Shown one piece after another: positions 50,297 through 58,879 of a DNA stretch of 64,000 nt. The notes under the pieces are model-generated. The model was not told the DNA's origin and did no database searches. It saw only the letters and a program-made list of their open reading frames with translations. Every line of letters begins with the position of its first letter. Within the stretch, counting starts at the first letter, position 1. The position numbers were made by a program, and so were the translations under genes. The DNA is from JAZKHT01 sp040385245 (GTDB lineage: Bacteria > Pseudomonadota > Alphaproteobacteria > Rhodobacterales > Rhodobacteraceae): assembly GCA_040385245.1 (NCBI GenBank), contig JAZKHT010000003.1, positions 248,001 to 312,000 of the forward strand, in the 5' to 3' direction.

Positions 50297-51676
50297 TCAG
50301 CCAAACACCTTGGTCAGTGCGCGGTCGATGGCATCGGTGATCTGGTCGATGTCGTCGGGCGTGGCGATCAGCGCGGGCGACAGGCACAGCGTGTTGTTCA
50401 GCCCCGGCACCGACCGGTTGGTGGCCCCGATGATCACGCCTTGCGCCATGCAATCGGCGACCACCGCCTGCACCTTCTTCTCATCCGCCGGTTCCTTGGT
50501 CGCCCGGTCAGCCACCAGCTCGGCGCCGCAGAACAGGCCCTTGCCGCGTACGTCGCCAATGACGCGGTGCCGCTCCATCAGACCCGCCAGATTGTCCATA
50601 AGCCGCGCGCCCATGCGGGTGGTGTTGTCCAGCAACCCCTCGGCCTCGATGATGCGCATGTTCTCCAGCGCCGCCGCAGGCCCTGCCGTGCAGCCCCCGA
50701 AGGTAGAGATATCGCGGAAATAGCTCATGGTGTCGTCTGGCGCGTCCTTGAACATCTCGAACACCGCCTCGGTCGTGACGGTGCAGGAAATCGCGGCGTA
50801 GCCGCTGGCAACGCCCTTGGCCATGGTGACGAAGTCAGGCTTGATGCCGTAATGCTGATAGCCGAACCACACGCCGGTGCGCCCGACGCCGCAGACCACT
50901 TCGTCGATGTGCAGCAGGATGTTGTATTTCTGGCAGATTTCCTGAACCCGCTCCCAGTACCCCTGCGGCGGGACGATCACGCCACCGCCTGCCGTGACCG
51001 GTTCCAGCACCAGACAGCCGACCGAATCCGGCCCTTCGCGCAGGATCACCTCTTCGATCGCATCGGCAGCACGGCGGCCGTAATCAGCCACGTCCCACTG
51101 CGCGCGGTATTCAAGGCAATGCGGCACCTCGACAAAGCCATCCGGGTACGGTCCGTATTGCGCCGCCCGCTGCGCCTGCCCCGCCGATGCCAGCGCGCCG
51201 ATGGTGGTGCCGTGATAGTCCCGATCACGGTACAGGATCTTCCACTTTTTCCCACCGTGGTGGCGGTGCGCGATCTGGCGCACCATCTTGTAAACCTTCT
51301 CGTTCGCCTCAGAGCCCGAGTTGGAATAATAGACGCGCGACAGCCCCGGCATCTTTTCGATCAGCCGCTTGGCAAAGATCGATCCCGGGATGCTGCCCGC
51401 CGCCCCGGCGAAATAGTTCATCTTGATCAGCTGGTCACGCACCGCATTGGCAATGCTTTCGCGCCCGTAGCCGACGTTGACCGTCCAGACCCCGCCCGAC
51501 ACGGCATCAAGGTGTTCTTTGCCCTTGGCGTCCCAGACCCGCATCCCCTTGCCTTCGACGATGACGCGGGGGTCCACGGTTTCATATTGCTTGTGCTGGC
51601 TCAGGTGGTGCCAGATGTGCGCGCGGTCGGCCTCGACCACCTCGCTGATGTCATTGATCTGACCAAGGCCCTGCAT
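50297..51676 (-). CDS. tpa: Taurine:pyruvate aminotransferase
   Basis: Tpa transfers the amino group of taurine to pyruvate, giving sulfoacetaldehyde and alanine (459 aa). It is a class III PLP aminotransferase with SNSGSEANEKVYKMVRQ, RDRDYHGTT, D258 in LLHIDEVVCGVGRTG and Schiff-base K287 in TMAKGVASGYAAISC. The last segment and FRDISTFGG are typical of Tpa. The ATG at 51676 has AAGGGA upstream; ATGs at 51706 and 51691 are in frame but less well placed. Paired TauR boxes lie about 100 bp upstream, and it diverges from tauABC. Confidence 0.93.
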   Translation of the reverse strand: MQGLGQINDISEVVEADRAHIWHHLSQHKQYETVDPRVIVEGKGMRVWDAKGKEHLDAVSGGVWTVNVGYGRESIANAVRDQLIKMNYFAGAAGSIPGSIFAKRLIEKMPGLSRVYYSNSGSEANEKVYKMVRQIAHRHHGGKKWKILYRDRDYHGTTIGALASAGQAQRAAQYGPYPDGFVEVPHCLEYRAQWDVADYGRRAADAIEEVILREGPDSVGCLVLEPVTAGGGVIVPPQGYWERVQEICQKYNILLHIDEVVCGVGRTGVWFGYQHYGIKPDFVTMAKGVASGYAAISCTVTTEAVFEMFKDAPDDTMSYFRDISTFGGCTAGPAAALENMRIIEAEGLLDNTTRMGARLMDNLAGLMERHRVIGDVRGKGLFCGAELVADRATKEPADEKKVQAVVADCMAQGVIIGATNRSVPGLNNTLCLSPALIATPDDIDQITDAIDRALTKVFG

Positions 51677-51776
51677 CGTGATCCCTTTCATGGAATGTCG
51701 CGTCATGCGCGCGTTGCCGCAAATCTTGGCAGCTATTGCGCGTCGCGTCCATCATCCCGGATCAGACCGCGCACCC

Positions 51777-51809
51777 GTAGGGCCAGACGCGATGCGCCGA
51801 TAAGTCCAG
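51777..51809 (-). promoter_or_regulatory. Paired TauR boxes between tpa and tauA
   Basis: On the minus strand CTGGACTTAT (51809-51800) and CTGGCCCTAC (51786-51777) repeat with the same 23-bp period as the pair before xsc, and point toward tpa. They could also serve the divergent tauABC operon. The rest of the 297-bp gap holds only a small CCCCC-GAAC-GGGGG hairpin at 51902-51915. Confidence 0.78.
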
Positions 51810-51973
51810 ATGAAGTTTCGTTTTGTTGCAAGCCCCCGCCAAGGAACAATCGCCTTCCCACGCCTGCATTGGGAAAACATGGTTTTTCTTTGCCCGAACG
51901 GCCCCCGAACGGGGGTAGACAAGCAGATACCGCCTGCCAGAAAGAAGCAGGCAAGATCAACACGGAGGACAAC

Positions 51974-52978
51974 ATGACCCTACGGAACTCCCTTCTGGGC
52001 GCGGCGGCGACGCTGGCCTTGATGACCGGTGCGACTGCGGCCCTTGCGCAGGTCGAAGAAATCACCATCGCCTACTTTCTTGAATGGCCGATGCCCTTTG
52101 AATACGCCAAGGCCATGGGCACGTACGAGAAAGAAATGGGCGTCAAGATCAACTGGCGCGCGTTCGATACCGGCACGGCGATGTCGGCGGCCATGGCCTC
52201 GGGCGATGTGCATATCGCGGTCAGCCAGGGGGTTCCGCCCTTTGTGATCGCCACCAGCGCGGGCCAGGACCTGCAAGTCATCGACGTCGCGGTCAGCTAT
52301 TCGGACAATGACAACTGCGTCGTGCGGACCGATCTGGAAATCACCAAGGACAACGCGACCGAACTGAACGGCAAAAAGGTTGTCCTGCCGGTCGGATCGG
52401 CGGCCCATTACGGGTTCCTGAAGCAGATGGAGCATTTTGGCGTCGACGTCGCCTCGATGGAGATTGTCGACATGGCTCCGCCGGATGGGGCTGCGGCCTT
52501 TGCCCAAGGCGGCATCGACATGGCCTGCGGCTTTGGCGGCGGTCTGCGCCGGATGAAAGAGAACGGCAACGTCCTGCTGACCGGCGCGGAAAAAGAAGAA
52601 CTGGGCATCCTTGTGTTCGACGTCACCTCGGCCCCTGCCGGTTTTGTCGCGGAAAACCCTGATCTGGTTGCGAAATTCCTGAAAATTACCGCCGATTCCA
52701 ACGCCATGTGGGCGGATGAAAGCAAGCGGGCCGAAATGCTGCCCGTCATCGCCAAGGACAGCGGCATGGACGAGGCATCGGCCGCGGATTCGCTGGCGAC
52801 CTTTACCTTCCCCACCGTCGACGAACAGCTTTCGGAAAAATGGCTGGGCGGCGGCGCGCAGGAATTCATGAAGGGCGTGGCGCAGGTCTTCGTGACGGCA
52901 GGGTCAATTCCCGCCGCCCTCGACAGCTATGAGAACGCGGTCAACACCGGGCCGCTGGCGGCTGCGGGCGGCATGTGA
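51974..52978 (+). CDS. tauA: Taurine ABC transporter substrate-binding protein
   Basis: TauA captures taurine in the periplasm (334 aa). A Sec signal peptide covers residues 1-25 (ending AALA). The mature protein has the SsuA/TauA fold with IAYFLEWPMPFEYAKAMG at its start and SGDVHIAVSQGVPPFVIATSAG around the ligand pocket. GGAGG precedes the ATG. Divergent tpa and the adjacent tauBC support taurine as the ligand. A terminator-like hairpin follows its stop codon, giving the usual excess of binding protein. Confidence 0.93.
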   Translation: MTLRNSLLGAAATLALMTGATAALAQVEEITIAYFLEWPMPFEYAKAMGTYEKEMGVKINWRAFDTGTAMSAAMASGDVHIAVSQGVPPFVIATSAGQDLQVIDVAVSYSDNDNCVVRTDLEITKDNATELNGKKVVLPVGSAAHYGFLKQMEHFGVDVASMEIVDMAPPDGAAAFAQGGIDMACGFGGGLRRMKENGNVLLTGAEKEELGILVFDVTSAPAGFVAENPDLVAKFLKITADSNAMWADESKRAEMLPVIAKDSGMDEASAADSLATFTFPTVDEQLSEKWLGGGAQEFMKGVAQVFVTAGSIPAALDSYENAVNTGPLAAAGGM

Positions 52979-52996
52979 TCTGACAGGCGGAACCCG

Positions 52997-53024
52997 AAGG
53001 GCGGCGCATTCCCGCGCCGCCCTT
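52997..53024. terminator. Attenuator-like hairpin between tauA and tauB
   Basis: AAGGGCGGCGC pairs perfectly with GCGCCGCCCTT (11 bp, loop ATTCCC), followed by a short T stretch. It lies 18 bp after tauA and 8 bp before tauB. Confidence 0.65.
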
Positions 53025-53031
53025 TGCACAT

Positions 53032-53853
53032 ATGACGGATGCCATGACCGGACTGATCATCGACGATATCTCCATGCGGTTTGACGTGCCGGGCGGCAAA
53101 CCCGTGCAGGCGCTGCAAAACGTGTCGCTTGCGCTGAACGAGGGCGAGTTGTTGTCCGTGCTTGGCCCGTCGGGCTGCGGCAAGACCACGCTTTTGAACA
53201 TTCTGGCGGGGTTTCTGGCACCGACGTCGGGCCGGGTCACGCTGAACGGGGCCACCGTCACCGGGCCGGGGGCCGACCGGGGCATGGTGTTCCAGCAAGG
53301 CGCGCTGTTCGAATGGATGAGCGTGCGCCACAACATCGACTTTGGCCCCCGCATGAAGGGCATGGCCAAGCGCGACCGCGATGCCATTACCGATCATCTG
53401 CTGGAAACCGTGGGCTTGCAGGATTTCGGCAGCAAGGCTGTCTATGAACTGTCGGGGGGCATGCAACAGCGCGTGGCGCTGGCGCGCTGTCTGGCGAATG
53501 ATCCGCAGGTGATCCTGATGGACGAACCGCTTGGCGCGCTGGACGCGCTGACCCGCGAAAAGATGCAAGGGCTGGTGCTGAAGCTTTGGAAGGAAACCGG
53601 CAAAACGGTCGTCCTGATCACCCATTCCGTCGAAGAGGCGCTGCTGCTGGGCGAACGCCTTGTCGTCATGGCCCCGCGACCGGGACGCATCTTTCAGGAA
53701 TACCGCCTGCCGTTCGCCGAGGCGGGCGTCAGCGCCGATCTGCGGACGATCAAGAAATCGCCGGACTTTGCCGAACGTCGCGAGGAAATCCTTGGCATGA
53801 TCTGGGGCATGGAAGAAGAAATCATGGGACGCCGTGACGGGGGGGCCGCATGA
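53032..53853 (+). CDS. tauB: Taurine ABC transporter ATP-binding protein
   Basis: TauB powers taurine import (273 aa). Walker A GPSGCGKTT, Q-loop MVFQQGALFEWMSV, signature LSGGMQQRVALARCL, Walker B VILMDEPLGALDA and the switch in LITHSVEEALLLG are complete. It is of the SsuB/TauB nitrate-sulfonate class. The start may be 53032 or the in-frame ATG at 53044; neither has a strong ribosome site. It overlaps tauC by four bases (ATGA). Confidence 0.93.
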   Translation: MTDAMTGLIIDDISMRFDVPGGKPVQALQNVSLALNEGELLSVLGPSGCGKTTLLNILAGFLAPTSGRVTLNGATVTGPGADRGMVFQQGALFEWMSVRHNIDFGPRMKGMAKRDRDAITDHLLETVGLQDFGSKAVYELSGGMQQRVALARCLANDPQVILMDEPLGALDALTREKMQGLVLKLWKETGKTVVLITHSVEEALLLGERLVVMAPRPGRIFQEYRLPFAEAGVSADLRTIKKSPDFAERREEILGMIWGMEEEIMGRRDGGAA

Positions 53854-55100
53854 TCGTTCTTGCCTTCTACATCGCCGTTTTCATCGGGGCCTTTGTCGTT
53901 GTCCGCGCGGTGCGGGCGCGTCATGCCAAAAACGATCTGACATCGCGCAAGACGGTCACTTTTGGCGACGAATCCGCGATCACGCCGGACCGGGCGGCGT
54001 CGGTCATCTCGATCGTGGCGATCTTTCTGATCTGGGGCGCGTTCACCGGATCGAAACTGGTGCCGTTGCATGTGCCAGGCCCGTTCGTGGGCACCACATC
54101 ATTCACCTACACCGCCACCAACCCGGCCGGGCAGTCCGACGATGCGACGGTGACGATCCTTGTCCATCCCTTTGGCGAAAAGCCCGAGGTCCCCCAGGTG
54201 ACCGAGGGCGAGGGTTTCGCCAAGAACGACAGCGCCATCGTGCAGGCGTGGCGGTCGGTGCTGCTGAAGCCGGTTGCCAATGACGGCGAGGGGGCCACGG
54301 TGACGGCCATCGACGGCGCGCCTGTGGTGCCCGACACCGCTATTCCGGTGGCCAACGGAAAACTGGTGCTGACGTCGAAAGGGTCGCTGAACTTTGAACC
54401 CGCCAAGGGGTTGCAGATGGAGCCGATCTGGCTGCCTGCGCCCGAAAAGGTGGCCGCCCGACTGGCCGAAATCTGGGCGAACGGCTATCAGAACACCGCC
54501 CTGCTGACGCATCTGGGCGCGTCGCTGATGCGGGTGCTGGTAGGCTTTGCGCTGGGGTCGCTGGTGGGCATCCCCTTGGGCTATGCGATGGGCTTGTCGG
54601 GCTGGTTTCGCGGCTGGTTCGATCCGATCGTCGAATTCATGCGCCCCGTGCCGCCGCTGGCGCTGATCCCGCTGGTGATCATCTGGTTCGGCATCTGGGA
54701 AAGCGGCAAGATCGTGCTGCTGTTTCTGGCGGCGCTGTGGATCATGACCATCGCCGCGCGGGCGGGTGTGTCGGGCACGCGGATATCAAAGATCCACGCC
54801 GCCTATTCGCTGGGCGCCAGCAAGGGCCAGATCCTGCGCCACGTCATCATCCCCAATTCTCTGCCCGAAATCTTTACCGGCGCGCGGGTGGCGATGGGGG
54901 TGTGCTGGGGCACGGTGGTGGCCGCCGAGCTGGTGGCGGCGGAAAAGGGTGCCGGGATGATGATCATCGCCGCCTCGAAGTTCCAGATGACCGATGTGGT
55001 GGTGATGGGCATCATCCTGATCGGGGTGATCGGCTATGGCATCGACATCCTGATGCGCATGGCCGAACGGGTTCTGGTGCCGTGGAAAGGCCGTGGCTGA
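53850..55100 (+). CDS. tauC: Taurine ABC transporter permease with an Ig-like insertion
   Basis: TauC forms the membrane channel for taurine uptake. At 416 aa it is 120-150 residues longer than usual. The C-terminal 220 residues are a normal SsuC/TauC permease (FMRPVPPLALIPLVIIWFGI; EAA-type loop HAAYSLGASKGQILRHVIIP). The N-terminus has two helices (1-20 and 50-66). Residues about 80-190, between VPLHVPGPF and LPAPEKVAARL, are an insertion that reads like bacterial Ig-like/cadherin-type repeats: TSFTYTATNPAGQSDDATVTILV, then VANDGEGATVTAIDG and NGKLVLTSKGSLNFEPA. It should face the periplasm. An ATGA overlap joins it to tauB. Confidence 0.9.
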   Translation: MIVLAFYIAVFIGAFVVVRAVRARHAKNDLTSRKTVTFGDESAITPDRAASVISIVAIFLIWGAFTGSKLVPLHVPGPFVGTTSFTYTATNPAGQSDDATVTILVHPFGEKPEVPQVTEGEGFAKNDSAIVQAWRSVLLKPVANDGEGATVTAIDGAPVVPDTAIPVANGKLVLTSKGSLNFEPAKGLQMEPIWLPAPEKVAARLAEIWANGYQNTALLTHLGASLMRVLVGFALGSLVGIPLGYAMGLSGWFRGWFDPIVEFMRPVPPLALIPLVIIWFGIWESGKIVLLFLAALWIMTIAARAGVSGTRISKIHAAYSLGASKGQILRHVIIPNSLPEIFTGARVAMGVCWGTVVAAELVAAEKGAGMMIIAASKFQMTDVVVMGIILIGVIGYGIDILMRMAERVLVPWKGRG

Positions 55101-55106
55101 CCGCAC

Positions 55107-55125
55107 GATTTTTCTGCGAAAAATC
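55107..55125. terminator. AT-rich stem-loop GATTTTTC-TGC-GAAAAATC after tauC
   Basis: A perfect 8-bp stem with a TGC loop starts six bases after the tauC stop. It has the same architecture as 2919-2937. It probably marks the end of tauABC. Confidence 0.55.
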
Positions 55126-55159
55126 AGGCGTCGATGGGGCGTGGTGCGTTCTGACAGTG

Positions 55160-55189
55160 TTTTCCTTTGCGTATTTTCGCAAAGGAAAA
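55160..55189. terminator. 12-bp hairpin downstream of tauC
   Basis: TTTTCCTTTGCG pairs perfectly with CGCAAAGGAAAA across a TATTTT loop. Its A-rich and T-rich outer ends would let it act as a terminator in either direction. Confidence 0.65.
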
Positions 55190-55276
55190 GCATGCCTTTT
55201 CCCTGCGCTTTCCCGGGCGAAGGGTCAGGATCCGCGCCCCCGATTGCGCATCCCGCCGTCTGCACCGAACACACAG

Positions 55277-55305
55277 TTGCTTTTTGCGCGCGAATTTGCT
55301 GTAAG
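55277..55305 (+). promoter_or_regulatory. Housekeeping-type promoter candidate and long leader of the DUF475 gene
   Basis: TTGCTT and TGTAAG with a 17-base spacer resemble a sigma-70 promoter. It would give a leader of about 180 nt with several potential stems, for example CGAGAG/CTCTCG near 55350-55370. TerC-type genes are often behind Mn-sensing yybP-ykoY leaders, but I could not fit that consensus here. Confidence 0.35.
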
Positions 55306-55491
55306 GCAGACAGCCTTCGGGCTGAACCCTGGTGACCGGGCCCCTCTGGCGAGAGTTTGCGGCGCTCTCGTGATGTCGGCACCGCGGAAAGCAACAGTCG
55401 CACGGACCCACGTTCTGACACCTTTGCACGTCGCGGCTTTGCGTCGTGCTTCTCTGTGTTGTGACGTGACCGACCAGGCACGGGATATCCC

Positions 55492-56562
55492 ATGACCGTC
55501 TTTTCTGAACCCAAATCCACCATGACCTATTTCAAATGGGCCTTCATCGTTACCGCACTTGGGCTTGTGCTGGGGGCGATGCTTGGCTGGCAATCCACCG
55601 GCACCATCGGGGGCATGGCTTCGGTCTTTTTCATCTGCGCCGTGTTGGCAGTGCTGGAAATCTCGTTGTCCTTTGACAACGCCATCGTCAATGCAAACAA
55701 GCTGAAAGAGATGCGCCCGGAATGGCAGCACCGCTTTTTGACCTGGGGCATCCTGATCGCGGTGTTCGGAATGCGGATCGTGTTTCCGCTGCTGATCGTG
55801 GTGATCGCGGCCAATGTCGGGCCGTGGCAGGCGATGGTCATGGCAGCCAGCCAGCCCGCCGAATACGCCCGCATCATGGAAGAGGCGCATCTGCCCATTG
55901 CGGCCTTTGGCGGCAGTTTCCTGATGATGGTCGGCCTGACCTATTTCTTTGATGCCGAAAAGGACATCCACTGGGTCCGCTGGGTCGAGGAAAAGGTGTC
56001 GAAATCCGCCACGATCCGCGGGATCGAGGTCGGGATCGTGCTGATCGTCATTCTGGTCTTTTCGCGCCTGCTGGAGGGGGCGGAGTCGACACTGTTCCTC
56101 TCATCGGCCATCTATGGCCTGGTGACGTTTCTGGTGGTCGAGGTGGTCGGCGGTCTGCTGGACGCCAGCGAACAAAGCATGAGTGCCGCCGCAAAGGGGG
56201 GCCTGGGCGCGTTCCTGTACCTTGAGGTGCTGGATGCCTCGTTCTCGTTCGATGGGGTGATCGGGGCGTTCGCACTGAGCAACAACCTGTTCGTAATCGC
56301 CATCGGTCTGGGCATCGGAGCGATGTATGTGCGGTCGATGACCATCATGCTGGTCGAAAAGGGCACCCTGGCGCAATACCGCTATCTGGAGCACGGGGCA
56401 TTCTATGCCATCCTGATCCTGTCAGTGATCATGTTCGTCCAGACCTTGGCGCATATCCCCGAGGTCATCACCGGCCTGGGCGGGGCGGCCCTGATCGGGG
56501 TATCGCTGTGGTCGTCGATCCGGTGGAACCGCAGCCACGGCGCGGCCCTCGATCCGCGCTGA
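55492..56562 (+). CDS. DUF475/TerC-family integral membrane protein
   Basis: This 356-aa membrane protein with about nine helices belongs to the DUF475 branch of the TerC superfamily. The two family motifs LEISLSFDNAIVNANKL (residues about 55-71) and YLEVLDASFSFDGVIGAFAL are present, with acidic residues in the membrane that suggest metal ion transport. TerC relatives export manganese or support metalation of secreted proteins; tellurite resistance is the historic label. A second in-frame ATG occurs at 55522. The long leader suggests control at RNA level. It stands alone. Confidence 0.87.
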   Translation: MTVFSEPKSTMTYFKWAFIVTALGLVLGAMLGWQSTGTIGGMASVFFICAVLAVLEISLSFDNAIVNANKLKEMRPEWQHRFLTWGILIAVFGMRIVFPLLIVVIAANVGPWQAMVMAASQPAEYARIMEEAHLPIAAFGGSFLMMVGLTYFFDAEKDIHWVRWVEEKVSKSATIRGIEVGIVLIVILVFSRLLEGAESTLFLSSAIYGLVTFLVVEVVGGLLDASEQSMSAAAKGGLGAFLYLEVLDASFSFDGVIGAFALSNNLFVIAIGLGIGAMYVRSMTIMLVEKGTLAQYRYLEHGAFYAILILSVIMFVQTLAHIPEVITGLGGAALIGVSLWSSIRWNRSHGAALDPR

Positions 56563-56604
56563 ACCGGTCCAACCCTTTGGTCAGAGGCGGATGACCCAAG
56601 CCTT

Positions 56605-56645
56605 CTGGCAACCGATGCAGCAGAAAGATGCGCATCGGTTGCCAG
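56605..56645. terminator. 14-bp hairpin after DUF475 gene
   Basis: CTGGCAACCGATGC pairs perfectly with GCATCGGTTGCCAG around a 13-base loop, 42 bp after the stop codon. No U-tract follows. Confidence 0.6.
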
Positions 56646-56717
56646 CCCGCCACCAGCCCTTGGCAAGCGATACCGCAACTGTTAGCGCAACGAACATGTA
56701 ACCAGTTGCGGTGTACG

Positions 56718-58727
56718 ATGATCTACCGACGCGAAATCGATGGCCTTCGCGCCGTTGCCGTTATCCCGGTCATCCTGTTTCATGCAGGCGTCACCACGAT
56801 CAGCGGCGGGTTTGTCGGTGTTGACGTCTTTTTTGTCATCAGCGGCTATCTGATCACCACAATCCTGCTGAACGATCTGGCCAACGGCACGTTCTCGATC
56901 GCGCGGTTCTATGAGCGGCGGGCCAGACGGATCTTGCCCGCCCTGTTCACGGTCATGGTCTGCAGCCTGCCCTTTGGCTGGGCCTGGCTGCCGCCGGAAC
57001 CCTTGCAGGATCTGTTGAAAAGCATGGCGTCTGTCGTGCTGTTCCTGTCCAACTTCTATTTTCTGAGCCAGACCGGCTATTTCGGCCCCAGCGCCGAAGT
57101 GCAGCCCTTGCTGCACACTTGGAGCTTGGCCGTGGAAGAACAGTATTACCTGCTGTTCCCTCTGCTGCTGGCAGTCCTGTGGCGGCGCGCGCGGGGGTCT
57201 ATCCTGTGGGTCGTGCTGGGCGCGTCGATCTGCAGCCTCGGGTTTGCCGAATGGGGTCTGACCCGCGATCCGGACCGCACTTTCTTTTTCACCCTGTCGC
57301 GCTTTTGGGAACTTGGCGCAGGCTCAATCTGTGCCGCCCTGTTGTTTCGTCGCCCCTTGCCACCGAATTCCCTGTTGGGTGGGGCCGGGTTGGGGATGAT
57401 CCTGACAGCGGTGTTCTTCTATGGCGGGCAGGCCGGTTTTCCCGGGGTGAACGCCCTGCTGCCTGTTGGGGGCACCGCCTTGATCATCCTGTTCGGGGGG
57501 GCTGGCACCGCTGTTGCGCGTCTGTTGGGGGCAAGGCCGCTGGTTGCGGTGGGGATGATCAGCTACAGCGCCTACCTGTGGCACCAACCGCTGTTCGCCT
57601 TTGCCCGCCTGCGCAGCATCGAGGCCCCTGCCCCGTGGCTGATGGGCCTGCTGGCCGTGGCGTCGCTGGCTCTGGCAGCCCTGACATGGCGGTTTATCGA
57701 GCAACCCTTCCGTAAGGGCACCCCGCCGTTGCTGGCCCGGCGTGCGACGCTGTTTGCCACAAGCGGGGCAATCGCCCTGGCCTTTGTGGTGCTTTGGCAG
57801 CTGGGCGAGGCGACGCACGGCTTTGCCGCGCGGATCGATCCGCAGGTGCTGGCCCTCATCACACCCGACGAGGCGCGGCGCAAAAGGCTGTGCCATTACA
57901 GCGACGGCGATCATTTCGCCGATCATCCCGCCGCACGCTGCCTGCAACCCAACAGCGCGGGTGGGATCGACGTGATCCTGATGGGTGACAGCCATTCCCG
58001 GTCCATTGCGCCCGAAGTGCAGGATGCGCTGGCGGCCAGGGGCATCGGGTCTTACTCGGTGTCCTATTCGGGATGCGTTCCCCTGCCCGGCTTTCGCCGT
58101 GTGGCCAAGGGGGGCAGCCACGACTGCGCCGCCTTTGTGGACAGCGTGCTTGGCTTTGCCCGCAGCCAGGGGGTAACAACCCTGGTTCTGACCGGGCGCT
58201 TCACGTTCTATTGGTCGGGGGCGCGGTTCGACAATGGCGAAGGCGGGCGCGAAAACGGTGAACCGGGCCACATTGACCTGATGGCACATGCCGCCGAACA
58301 CCGCGCGGCGGACGATCCGGCCCGTCAGGCGGAGGTGTTGCAGGCCTATGCCGACGGTCTGCGCAGCTTGGCGGAGGAATTTGCCACAGTACTGGTCTAT
58401 CCCATCCCCGAAGCGGGCTGGGACGTGCCCAACCTTCTGGTCAAGAACGCCATGTTCAATCAGACCCGGCCCGACATCTCCACCGCCCTCAGCACCTATC
58501 TGCGCCGCAATGGCCCGGTGCTGGACACCTTTGATGCCATCGCTTCCGACCGGATCTACCCCGTCCGCCCCGCCCAGACCCTGTGCGATACAGGCACGGG
58601 CCGCTGTCTGAACGCCAGCGGCGACAAGGTCTATTACCTGGACGATGACCACCTGAGCAGAACCGGCGCCCTGCTGCTGGCCGACCCGATCGCACGGGCG
58701 GTAGAACAGGCCTTGCAGCAGCGCTGA
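56718..58727 (+). CDS. Acyltransferase 3 (OafA/YrhL type) with C-terminal SGNH domain
   Basis: This membrane O-acyltransferase (669 aa) transfers acetyl or similar groups to a surface polysaccharide or peptidoglycan. The N-terminal domain has about ten helices and starts IYRREIDGLRAVAVIPVILFHAG, with RFYERRARRILPALF and HTWSLAVEEQYYLLFPLLL typical of the family. The C-terminal periplasmic SGNH hydrolase-like domain has GDSHSRS (about 422-428) and the DDDHLS aspartate-histidine pair (about 643-648). The ATG at 56718 starts directly at the first family motif. It stands alone, so its polymer cannot be inferred. Confidence 0.9.
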   Translation: MIYRREIDGLRAVAVIPVILFHAGVTTISGGFVGVDVFFVISGYLITTILLNDLANGTFSIARFYERRARRILPALFTVMVCSLPFGWAWLPPEPLQDLLKSMASVVLFLSNFYFLSQTGYFGPSAEVQPLLHTWSLAVEEQYYLLFPLLLAVLWRRARGSILWVVLGASICSLGFAEWGLTRDPDRTFFFTLSRFWELGAGSICAALLFRRPLPPNSLLGGAGLGMILTAVFFYGGQAGFPGVNALLPVGGTALIILFGGAGTAVARLLGARPLVAVGMISYSAYLWHQPLFAFARLRSIEAPAPWLMGLLAVASLALAALTWRFIEQPFRKGTPPLLARRATLFATSGAIALAFVVLWQLGEATHGFAARIDPQVLALITPDEARRKRLCHYSDGDHFADHPAARCLQPNSAGGIDVILMGDSHSRSIAPEVQDALAARGIGSYSVSYSGCVPLPGFRRVAKGGSHDCAAFVDSVLGFARSQGVTTLVLTGRFTFYWSGARFDNGEGGRENGEPGHIDLMAHAAEHRAADDPARQAEVLQAYADGLRSLAEEFATVLVYPIPEAGWDVPNLLVKNAMFNQTRPDISTALSTYLRRNGPVLDTFDAIASDRIYPVRPAQTLCDTGTGRCLNASGDKVYYLDDDHLSRTGALLLADPIARAVEQALQQR

Positions 58728-58740
58728 ACAGGGAAAACCT

Positions 58741-58814
58741 TGGAGGCGGGTACCGGAATCGAACCGGTCTTCACGGATTTGCAATCCGCTGCGTAACCTC
58801 TCCGCCAACCCGCC
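58741..58814 (-). tRNA. tRNA-Cys (GCA)
   Basis: On the minus strand a full cloverleaf can be drawn. The acceptor stem is GGCGGGT/ACCCGCC and the anticodon loop TTGCAAA sits in a GCGGA/TCCGT stem. The T arm is CCGGTTCGATTCCGG, the discriminator is U, and the 3' CCA is encoded (58743-58741). The anticodon GCA is at 58782-58780. At 74 nt with CCA it has normal length for tRNA-Cys. Confidence 0.96.
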
Positions 58815-58879
58815 GCATCAAGGTGCGGTCGGGATAATTCATCATCGCGCGGGGTGCAAGGGCAAGTTGGCCCTTAACT

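Larger units (their letters stand above)
55101..55491. other. 391-bp gap with two hairpins, a promoter candidate and a structured leader
   Basis: No gene is supportable here. The first third holds the AT-rich stem-loop at 55107 and a 12-bp hairpin at 55160. The rest is the presumed promoter and long 5' leader of the DUF475 gene. Confidence 0.6.

Noticed and set aside
55300..55491. yybP-ykoY manganese riboswitch before the DUF475 gene
   Set aside because: The expected conserved GGGGAGUAGC-like and partner sequences could not be found; only a generic structured leader is reported.
58741..58814. Integration site at tRNA-Cys
   Set aside because: tRNA genes are common integration targets, but no direct repeat of the tRNA 3' end and no integrase is found nearby.
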